Shown: in pieces, positions 56,554 to 64,000 of the stretch
Layout of the letters: each line of letters opens with the position of its first letter
How positions within the stretch are numbered: the first letter of the stretch is position 1
NCBI GenBank assembly: GCA_963698435.1
Contig: CAVOQV010000017.1
Location: forward strand, 124,001 to 188,000
Source of the DNA: Sva-07 sp963698435
Lineage (GTDB): Bacteria > Actinomycetota > Acidimicrobiia > Acidimicrobiales > Ilumatobacteraceae
Reading direction: 5' to 3'
DNA: 64,000 nt
Translations under genes and position numbers: made by a program
The notes under the pieces: generated by a model
The model's input: only the letters and a program-made list of their open reading frames with translations
Databases searched by the model: none
What the model was told of the DNA's origin: nothing

Positions 56554-58146
56554 CTACGACGCGGCGGCGACGAGCCACGCCGTGACCACGACGACGAAGC
56601 CGAGCATGATCGCCTCCGCGGTGACCGTCGAGCGCACGGATCGATGCAGCGCCTCGTCGTCGGGATCGCGTTCGAGGGCTGGCATCAGCCGGAAATGGTT
56701 GTACGCGCCGGCAGCCATCGCGATCGCTGCGGCTGCGGTCTTCAGCAGGAACGTCTGACCCCACTGCGTCGAGGTGACCTCACCGAAGGAGTCGAGGATG
56801 GCGACGGCCATCACGAGGCCCGCCACGACGACGGCGCCGAGCGCCACACTGGCGACCGAGGAGAACCGGACGACGAGTCCCAAGGCGTCGCTGGGGCGAC
56901 CTGCTCGATGTCGCGACCAGAGCACGATCGCCATCGTGACGACCCCGCCGACCCAGACCGACCCGGCGACGACATGGACGCTGTTGGCGAGGGCGTGCAG
57001 GGCGCGGAACCCCTTTGTCACCGTGTGGCCGTCGAACCAGAACGACACGATCGCCAGCCCGACCCCCACGAACGCCACGGACGACGACCGGTCGGGAGTC
57101 CAGCGAGACAGTGCGGGGACTGGGTCGGTGCGCTCGGTGCCGGCGTCGACCACGTCGGTCTGCATGGCCGCGGACAGTGCCCGTGGACCACGTCGTAGCG
57201 GCGTGGTCGTGGCGACGAGTCCGAACGCGATGAGACTGCCTGCAACCGCCCGAAGGAGCGTGGCCATGCCGGACGACGACGACCATGCCGAGCCAAGGGT
57301 GTCGTCGGCGATCCGGGCGACACCGATGTACTCGGCGATCGATCCGACGACCAGCACACCGCCGAGGATGCGGATGGCGGTGATCAACGAGTCGATCTCG
57401 CCGCGAGAGCCACGGAACGTGGTCGCCGCGAACGCCATGGCGCCGATCCCGAGCACGAGTGCTGCGAAGCTGATGATGCGCCCGATCCGGGCAAGGGATT
57501 CGCCGGGCTGTGACTGGTCGACGGCGAGGAACTCGTCCATCGCGATCATCTCGTCGGCCGACATCGGTGCCATGTCTCCTGGCCCGGCCGCTGCTGCCTG
57601 ATCGTCGACGTCCACAACAGAGGGCTCCGTGGTGGTTGTTGGAGTGGCACCCGACGTGGGAGTGGCACCCGATGTCGGAGTCGTGGTGTCGCTGGTCGTG
57701 GGTCGGGTGGTCGTGTCGGGGGCCGCCGGCACGTCGCCGGCGGTGAACGAGAAGCTGCCCTCGATCGGATGCGCGTCGCCGGCTCGCACGGTCCAACGAA
57801 CCCCGACCTGGCCCCCTTGGAGCGCCGGATCGAAGGCGAGCCGGAACACGGTGCCGCCCTCGACGGTCACCGACGACGGAGCACGGACCTGCCCGTCGGG
57901 GTCGAGCACGAGAAAGCCCTCGCCGGCCTCCGTGGCCGGGTTGGTGAAAGCAATCAGGATCTCGTCGACCGGCTCGGCGAGCACCTCGCCGTTCGATGGT
58001 GTGGAGCTCTCGAAGCTCGTGTGCGCGTGCACGACGCCGGACCCGATGGCGACGCCAGCCAGTGCCACGACCATCCCGACCGCCGCCGCGAAGCGGCGAC
58101 TGCGACCGACGCGAGAACGCGCACGAGCGTCCATCGGCGTCGACAT
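56554..58146 (-). CDS. CopC-CopD fusion, copper resistance/uptake
   Basis: 530 aa. Signal peptide ending VVHA, then mature N-terminal His (HTSFESSTPSNGE), the copper-binding CopC domain with DAHPIEGSFSF, a Thr/Pro linker with two 6-residue repeats (TSGATP), and a CopD membrane domain of ~8 helices (ALHALANSVHVVAGSVWVGG). CopCD bring Cu into the cytoplasm or supply copper enzymes. TAGGAT lies 8 nt before the ATG (58155-58160). Intact. Confidence 0.85.
   Translation of the reverse strand: MSTPMDARARSRVGRSRRFAAAVGMVVALAGVAIGSGVVHAHTSFESSTPSNGEVLAEPVDEILIAFTNPATEAGEGFLVLDPDGQVRAPSSVTVEGGTVFRLAFDPALQGGQVGVRWTVRAGDAHPIEGSFSFTAGDVPAAPDTTTRPTTSDTTTPTSGATPTSGATPTTTTEPSVVDVDDQAAAAGPGDMAPMSADEMIAMDEFLAVDQSQPGESLARIGRIISFAALVLGIGAMAFAATTFRGSRGEIDSLITAIRILGGVLVVGSIAEYIGVARIADDTLGSAWSSSSGMATLLRAVAGSLIAFGLVATTTPLRRGPRALSAAMQTDVVDAGTERTDPVPALSRWTPDRSSSVAFVGVGLAIVSFWFDGHTVTKGFRALHALANSVHVVAGSVWVGGVVTMAIVLWSRHRAGRPSDALGLVVRFSSVASVALGAVVVAGLVMAVAILDSFGEVTSTQWGQTFLLKTAAAAIAMAAGAYNHFRLMPALERDPDDEALHRSVRSTVTAEAIMLGFVVVVTAWLVAAAS
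57641..57676 (-). repeat. Two 18-bp direct repeats coding for the CopC-CopD linker
   Basis: GGAGTGGCACCCGACGTG (57641-57658) and GGAGTGGCACCCGATGTC (57659-57676) code on the minus strand for repeated TSGATP. Being 18 bp (6 codons), changes in number would keep the frame. Confidence 0.7.
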
Positions 58147-58205
58147 GGCTGTACATCCTACGATCATTCCGTCGGGCCCGGCCGTCGGGCCCGACGTGCC
58201 GAGGT

Positions 58206-59495
58206 TCAGGACTCGTCGGCGTCGGCGTACGCGGCGTCCATCGTTGCAACGAGTTCGTCGAGGTCGATCGCTCCGGCGATCCACTGGGTGATCTCGCGCC
58301 AGAGAAGGTCTGATCCGATGGCCGAGGGCATCACATCGGATGCATCGAACCGCAGCGTTCGCTCCTCGCGCAGCAACTCGGCGAATCGACGATCGGCAGC
58401 GTCGTAGTAGGTGTCGAGGTCGACGGAGGTCAACCCGCTGAAGAAGCCGCCGCGCTCCGCCCACTCGCGGGAGCCCATCCGGCGAGACGAGGTAGTTCAT
58501 CAACCGGTCCACGTCCGGGTCGTCGCTGAACTGCACGAGCGTGTCGCCGCCGATGACGAGCGGTCCGGCACGCTGGCGTCGGTGCCGGGGAACACGAAGA
58601 AGTCGACGTCCTCGCCGATCGTGGTCCCGTCGGGGAACCACGACTCGGCGAACGACGCCTGCTTGTACATCGCGCAGCCCGGATCGTCCGCGAACAGTCG
58701 GCTCGCTCCCTCTGGTCACGTCGGTCTGCAGGATGCTGCGCAGTCCACCGGCGGTGCGGCCCGGCCGGATGACCAGTTCGTCGAAGGTCGTGAACGCCTC
58801 GCGGACCGACGGCGTCGTCGAAACCTCGCTCGCCGGCGGCCCACTCGTCGTAGGCGTCGGGACCGCCGTATGCGGAGCATCAGGTCTTCCACCCAGTCGG
58901 TCGCAGCCCAGCCCGTCGCCGAGCCCGACTCCATCGCGAAGCACCAGGGTGAGATCGCCGCGGCATCGTCGTCGGCTGTGGCGATGTCGTCGACCAGGGC
59001 CTCGAGCTCGTCCAACGTGGTTGGAACCGACCAGCCGTTCTCCTCGAACACCGACGGGCGGTACCACACGAGCGACTTGATCGATTCTCGGAAGGGCGCC
59101 GCCGTAGATCTCGCCGCCTGCGGCTCGCACGTCGATCAGCGAGGCCGGGTGGTTGTCGAGCAGCGTCTGCACCGACGTGTCGTCGAGCGGAACGAGCAGG
59201 TCGGCCTCGATCAGATCGTCGACGACGCCGGGTTGCGGCACGATGGCGATGTCCGGCGCCGACACCCCACTGGTGACGCGTTGGCGGAGATCCTGCACGA
59301 AGTCGGCGCTCCCGGTGTAGCGCACCGCGAGTCCGGTGTCGTCCTCGAACTCCTGCAACGACGCGGCGAAGTTGTCGGCCTCGACCGTTGCGATAGGGGC
59401 CGAACACCTCGATCACGTCGTTCGGTCTCGCCGTCGCCGCGACCGCAGCCGACGAGTGCCACGCAGACTAGCGAGGACGACCGCGAGCGCTTCAT
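58206..59495 (-). pseudogene. Sugar-type ABC solute-binding lipoprotein, many frameshifts
   Basis: Start MKRSRSSSLVCVALVGCGRG at 59495, with the lipobox VALVGC. The mature domain is spread over all three frames: QEFEDDTGLAVRYTGSADFV and IAIVPQPGVVDDLIEADLLV; WYRPSVFEENGWSVPTTLDE; REAFTTFDELVIRPGRTAGG; KQASFAESWFPDGTTIGED; DDPDVDRLMNYLVS; and the end FSGLTSVDLDTYYDAADRRF to the stop at 58206. At least six shifts, most at C or G runs. Restored it would be a ~430-aa sugar-binding protein. No permease genes are adjacent. Confidence 0.65.
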
Positions 59496-60601
59496 CGCAC
59501 ACTCACGCTGTACATCTCGTCGCGCTGGTAGAGCAGCCGGAGGTCGACGGCGGCGTCGAATCGGTCCTGGATCTCCTCGGCGAGCTGCCATGACGGGTCG
59601 TCGGGTCGCCGCTGTCCGACGATGAGCAGCTCGACGCGTCGCCCGATCGTCGAAGCTGTCGGCCACCAGGTCGAGGATGCGTACCTCGCCGTCCCACGCT
59701 GCGACGGCATCGGTGACCGCCCGTCGCAGCTGGAGGTCGTCGAGCGTGGTGCGAGTGTGGAACGTGAGCGGGATGGCGACGGCGACGACGGTGACGAGCG
59801 TGATGGCCATCCGGGTGCGCAGTAGCCCGTGCGCCGCCGAACTGGTTCGGGCGGAACCCGGTGAGGACGAGCGCAACGCCGGCTGCGAAGATGATCGCTG
59901 CGAGGTTGGTCAGGAAGAGCAGAAAGGCGTTGCGGGCGTCGCCGCTCAGGCCGAGCTGTGCGGTGATGCCGACCGTCGCCAGCGGGTGGCACCAAGCGCC
60001 ACGGCGATACCGACGCCCGGCAGCGCACCGGAGGTGGACCGTCGCGGCGAGATGTAGCCGGCGGCCGCACCGGCAGCGACCGCAACGCCGAGGTCGAGGA
60101 GTGTGGGGAAGGTGCGTGACCGCACTTCGCCGGGCAGTTCACGTGGGTCGACGACGCTGCCACTGGCGATCAGGGCGATCAACCACCCGACGGCGATCGC
60201 CAGAATCGTGCCCCATGCCACGACCGAGCAGCGCTCGCAAGCAGTCGATCGTTGCGTGCCGTCACGGTCGCAGCTGCCGCAGCGGTGATCGGTGTCATCA
60301 GCGGGGCGACGAGCATGGCGCCGATGACGACCGCGGCAGAGTCCGCCAGCAATCCGAAGGCGGCGATGCTGGCCGACAGCGCGATCAGCAGGCTGAATCG
60401 GATCACGTACTCGACGAACTCGGGGCCACCCTGCGGGATCAGTTCGTCGATCGCGTCGTGCTCGTCCTGCGTCGGCTCGCGATGCAACGTCGTGCGAAGC
60501 CACGACGCTGCAGAGCCGACCGGAGTCAATCCGAGAATCGGGCCCTCCCTGTACCGGTCGTGCCGGATCTTACGTTCTGGCAGGCCAACCGGATCGGGCA
60601 C
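59492..60601 (-). pseudogene. DUF389 membrane protein, frameshifted
   Basis: Starts GTG 60601 with TAGCGT 6 nt upstream (60608-60613). DELIPQGGPEFVEYVIRFSL, AVVIGAMLVAPLMTPITAAA (DUF389 signature) in one frame, then VAWGTILAIAVGWLIALIAS, VAVAAGAAAGYISPR, later AITLVTVVAVAIPLTFHTRT and the tail ELLIVGQRRPDDPSWQLAEE ending at 59492, overlapping the next start by 4 bp. At least four shifts. Function of DUF389 is unknown. Confidence 0.6.
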
Positions 60602-60655
60602 GACGCAACGCTATCCGGTCTTGCCGATCCGTCGAGGGGATGGGTTCGGCCTCGT

Positions 60656-61484
60656 TCAGAGCCCGTTCCAGACCGGCGGACGCTTGGCGATGAAGGCCTC
60701 GCGGGCTTCGGCGGTGTCGCCAGTGGCGCTCAACATGATCTGCGTGCGGTTCTCGATGTCGAGCGCATGACGCAGCGACGGCGCGTCGAGCGTCTGCCAC
60801 ATCGTCTCCTTGGTCATCCAGGTTGCGAACGGCGCAGTTGGCCCGAATCAGCCGAGCCGTGTCGAGCGCTCGCTCGATCAGCCGCGTCGGGTGCCACGAC
60901 GTCGCTGACCAGTCCGATGCGCAGCGCCTCGTCGCTGTCGAAGATGCGAGCGGTCAGCAACAACTCGGCCGAGCGGGAGGCTCCCACCAGTCTCGGCAGG
61001 AAGTAGCTCGTGCCCATGTCGCAGTTCGACACGCCGATCTTCAGGAACACGGCGCCGAAGGTCGCAGCGCTGCGACGCGAAGCGAATGTCGCACGCCAGG
61101 CTCAGTGCGAACCCGCCACCGACGGCGGGTCCGTTGACCGCAGCGATCCACGGCTTGCGCGACCGGTGGATGCGTTCGTGCAGCGTGGCGAGATGGTCCT
61201 GCCACATGAACCCGATCGCCGTTCGCCCCACACGCGTCGCTGCCCGGCGCAGCGCCTTGGTCCTGCAGGTCGAGTCCGGCGGAGAAGCCGCGCCCTGCGC
61301 CGGTGATGATGACTGCCCGGAGGTGTGGGTCGAGATCGACGGCGCCGACGACCTCGTCGAGTTCGGTGATCATCGTGGAGGTCATCGCATTGAGCCGTTC
61401 GGGGCGATGCAGCGTGACGAGTGCGATGTGCTCGTCGACCTCGCTGATCTCGATGGTCTCGAACGAGTTGGTCGGAAGTGCCAT
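60656..61484 (-). pseudogene. Enoyl-CoA hydratase/isomerase, frameshifted
   Basis: Crotonase fold: HIALVTLHRPERLNAMTSTM, GAGRGFSAGLDLQDQG (oxyanion-hole region), then another frame with PWIAAVNGPAVGGGFALSLA, another with FLKIGVSNCDMGTSYFLPRL and a last KRPPVWNGL ending at 60656. At least three shifts. When whole it would hydrate or isomerise acyl-CoA in lipid breakdown. Confidence 0.7.
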
Positions 61485-61584
61485 CAGCCCATGATGGCCA
61501 CGCGAACCGACCCCAGGCGAGTGGTCCGAACCAAATATTCATTCATTCACACGTTTCAGGTTGTACGAATCATGGTTCCGGTAT

Positions 61585-61590
61585 TAGAGT
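61585..61590 (+). promoter_or_regulatory. -10 box TAGAGT for the dabBA genes
   Basis: TAGAGT ends 7 nt before the ATG at 61598, the leaderless spacing. Confidence 0.5.
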
Positions 61591-61597
61591 TCGAGCG

Positions 61598-63242
61598 ATG
61601 TCCGGAATCCTCGTCGCCGTCCCCGTCCTGCCGCTGCTGGCAGCGGCGGCCATTCGAGTCGCTCGCCTGACGCCCCGCGCCGCAGCCCAACTCGTGGTTG
61701 CAGCGAGTGCCGTGTCGGCCGTCGGCGCGGTGCTGGTCCTGATCATGGTGAGCGTCGACGGTCCCGTCGACGCCGTGGTCACGAACTCCGACGGCGCAGC
61801 GGTGCTCGGCTTGACTGCTGACCGCGTCGGTGCGGTCCTGCTCGTGCTCACCAGCCTCGTCGGGCTGATCGTCCAGTCGTTCGCGTCGCGTTCGTTGCTC
61901 GGCGACCCGCGAGCGACCCGTTTCCACGCACTCGCCGCCGTGCTCGCCAGCGCCACGGCGTTGGTCGGTGTGTCGGCCACCGGGTCCGGGCTCTTCGTTG
62001 CTTGGGTGGCGACCAGCATCACCCTCGTTGCACTGCTCGGTCACAAGGCACCCTGGGCCCCAGCCGTACGTTCCCAGCGCCTCACGGCACGGAGCTTCTT
62101 CATCGGCGACCTGGTATTGCTGCTCGGCGTCATCGTCGCCGTTGTGCTGACCGGCGACCTCGATCTGCGCGACATCGGAGCGGAGGCCGCAGCACTCGAC
62201 GCCGAATCGGTCGGCTCTCTGAACGCGCTCACCCTCGTCGCGCTGTGTCTCGTGGTCGCGGGCGTCGCCAGGTCGGCTCTCGTGCCACTCCACGCCTGGT
62301 TGCCCTCCACGCTGGCCGCGCCGACACCGGTCTCCGCACTGTTGCACGCCGGGGTCGTCAACGGCGCCGGCGTGTTGCTCATCCGTTTCTCGCCCGTCTT
62401 CGCGTCGTCGGTCAGCGCCATGGCCCTCGCCTTCGCCATCGGGATCACCACCGCCCTGTTCGCCACTGCCGTCATGCTCGTACGCACCGACGTCAAGGGC
62501 GGCCTGGTCTGGTCGACGTCAGGTCAGATGGGCTTCATGGTCATGCAGCTCGGTGTCGGCGCCTTCGCCGCAGCCCTCTTCCACATCGTCGGACACGCCC
62601 TCTACAAAGCGGCCATGTTCCTCGGCGCCGGTGGCGCCATCTCGGCCCACAGTCGTCAGGCGCAGCGGCCCCATCTCGGCCGAGCCGACGAGCGAGTGCT
62701 GCCGCGCGTCGGCGACCCGTTTGGTCGTCGGGCTGCTCGCGCCGCTGGCCGCCTTCGCCTTGGCGCTGTGGGTCATCGACCCGCACCTCACCGCGGCGGC
62801 CACGATCCTGATCGTGGTGTTCGGCGCGCTCTCGGTCGGCAGGGCTGCGAACGGCTGGATGTCGGCAGCTCCCTTCCCCGCGACGCGTACGATCGCCACC
62901 GCCATCGGCGGCATCGTCGTCGCGACGTTCGGATACGTCGGAGGGATTGCGCTGTTCGAGGGGTTCATCGTCGACGTCGTCCCCTACGACGTGCCCGCCG
63001 CGGTCGGACCGGTCTGGGTTGCCGCGGTCCTTGCGGCGATCGGTGCCGGCGTCGCCATCGTCGCCTTCGCTCCCGGACCCCGCGGAGATGCCCTGCGCCG
63101 CCAGGTGTACGCCTGGCTGCTGAGCACCAGCACGCCCGTCTCGGGCGGCCGCGCCGATGCCGCCGTCCCACCGACACCCCGGTCGGCCGCACCGACCACC
63201 AGCCCCACCGCCGAACTCGCCACTGCAGGAGACCCCGCATGA
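61598..63242 (+). pseudogene. dabB: DabB: NuoL-like proton-driven subunit of the DAB inorganic-carbon system, one extra base
   Basis: Membrane protein of the complex-I-NuoL/antiporter family: PLHAWLPSTLAAPTPVSALL and LLHAGVVNGAGVLLIR are its signature helices. At CCCC 62669-62672 one extra C shifts the frame; the next frame carries LVVGLLAPLAAFALALWVID and the C-terminal helices to TGA 63240-63242. Corrected: 547 aa. In DAB systems this subunit provides the proton-motive force for DabA. Its stop overlaps the DabA start (ATGA). Confidence 0.78.
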
Positions 63243-64000
63243 GCACCACGACCTCCCCGACGCTGTCTCCGAGCGAGCGCAGCCGACTCGTTGCCGACGT
63301 TGCGACCGCTGGTTCGATCGCGGCGCCGTACTGGCCACTGACGGCATTCGTCGCCGTCAACCCGCTCGGTGGACTGACCGATCTCCCGTTCGCCGAGGCC
63401 ACAGCAGAGGCCCGCAACTGGTTCGGCGCCCGAACCCACCTGCCGCTCGGCGCGTACCGAGCGGAACGCTCGCGCGGCACGGTGACCGACGCCGATCTCG
63501 ATCGCGCCATTCTTCGTCACGACCCGACTCTCGCCGAACGCCAGCCGCTCGACCTCGGCGGCGTCCGCGTCGACGCCGTCCAACTCGTCCGCTGGGATCT
63601 CGTGAGCGGACCTGTCGGCGACCCGCCACCCCCTCGCCAGGTCGGCGCCGCCGGCTCCGTGCTCGACGAACTCACCATGGGATGGTGCGCAGCGTTCGTC
63701 GACGAGGCTCACACCCCCTGGCAGATGCCGGATCGTGATCGCGGCTTCTACGCGTCGTGGCGCGCAGTCGCCGGAGCCGACCGTCGGCTTGCCGCGGTCG
63801 TCGGCCGTGACGCGCGGGCTCGGCTCGCGGCGCTGCCGGACGATCCTGCCGAACTACTCGACCTCGTACTCGCCGCTCGCAACGTCTCCGACGACGCCCG
63901 CGTCGACGCCGTACGAACCTGGATCCTGCGCACTCCCGGCTGGGCGGGCTTCGCGCGCTGGTGCGACGAGTGGGCCCCCGCCGACCATCCCGGCGTCCGC
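63239..64000 (+). CDS. dabA: DabA (DUF2309), N-terminal part (cut by window end)
   Basis: First 254 codons of the DUF2309/UPF0753 protein. The N-terminal PYWPLTAFVAVNPLGGLTDL is the family signature. DabA is a beta-carbonic-anhydrase-like, zinc-dependent enzyme that with DabB converts CO2 to bicarbonate in one direction, using the proton gradient. The zinc-binding Cys/Asp/His lie further on, outside the window. Overlap with dabB by 4 bp shows one operon. Confidence 0.85.
   Translation, partial: MSTTTSPTLSPSERSRLVADVATAGSIAAPYWPLTAFVAVNPLGGLTDLPFAEATAEARNWFGARTHLPLGAYRAERSRGTVTDADLDRAILRHDPTLAERQPLDLGGVRVDAVQLVRWDLVSGPVGDPPPPRQVGAAGSVLDELTMGWCAAFVDEAHTPWQMPDRDRGFYASWRAVAGADRRLAAVVGRDARARLAALPDDPAELLDLVLAARNVSDDARVDAVRTWILRTPGWAGFARWCDEWAPADHPGVR

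Noticed and set aside
57641..57676. Possible CRISPR or satellite array
   Set aside because: Only two 18-bp units inside the CopC-CopD linker, coding in frame for repeated TSGATP.

Overview
The window is a 64 kb stretch of high-GC actinobacterial chromosome. The order gyrB-gyrA-(TadG-like)-DUF3566-tRNA-Ile(GAT)-tRNA-Ala(TGC), the mycothiol enzymes, several F420/luciferase-type oxidoreductases and start codons placed directly behind TANNNT boxes all point to Actinobacteria. Gene content resembles the Acidimicrobiia (Ilumatobacter-like). That placement is an inference from gene families, not from a database search.

Layout. 1-4.5 kb: end of gyrB, gyrA, a frameshifted pilus-like gene, DUF3566 and tRNA-Ile. 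4.5-23 kb: metabolic and redox genes (saccharopine-dehydrogenase-like, MgtE-N/CBS, molybdopterin oxidoreductase, Nudix, mycothione reductase, sugar-lactone oxidase, N-acyl-D-amino-acid deacylase, MDMPI-like, three GNATs, two luciferase-like genes) up to tRNA-Ala. 23-32.5 kb: a stress and ion-transport block that starts with a decapitated SulP gene just after tRNA-Ala. It continues with a ClC channel, a broken TMEM175-like channel, a minus-strand operon of three universal stress proteins, a collapsed CPA/TrkA antiporter and a PfkB kinase, and ends with a ParDE toxin-antitoxin pair. 32.8-40 kb: a serine hydrolase, several truncated genes, and a surface-polysaccharide locus (two GT2 enzymes and a Wzm/Wzt exporter). 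40-45 kb: a GH130-type phosphorylase, a six-hairpin-like protein and two GT4 glycosyltransferases. 45-53 kb: two PAP2 phosphatases, a kinase/LPG-synthase-TM fusion, a DUF2252 protein and a UbiB-type kinase. 53-58 kb: MarR, an LLM oxidoreductase, FdhD, DUF1269 and a CopC-CopD fusion. 58-61.5 kb: three genes riddled with frameshifts (solute-binding protein, DUF389, enoyl-CoA hydratase). 61.6-64 kb: DabB and the start of DabA, a two-gene inorganic-carbon uptake system.

Two features cut across the window. First, at least 14 genes have TANNNT 6-9 nt in front of the start codon, which is the signature of leaderless transcripts. Second, more than a dozen genes carry single-base frameshifts, mostly in short C/G runs and in both directions, and a few carry larger internal deletions. 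The single-base shifts look more like consensus errors than decay; the larger deletions could be real or mis-assembly. I report these genes as pseudogene with the likely intact function stated.

The parts most likely to form under-described systems are: the PAP2/PAP2 - kinase-flippase - DUF2252 - UbiB block, where three different protein-kinase-like folds sit side by side; the USP/PfkB operon with a DosR-like palindrome upstream; and the GH130/GT4/Wzm-Wzt glycan locus.
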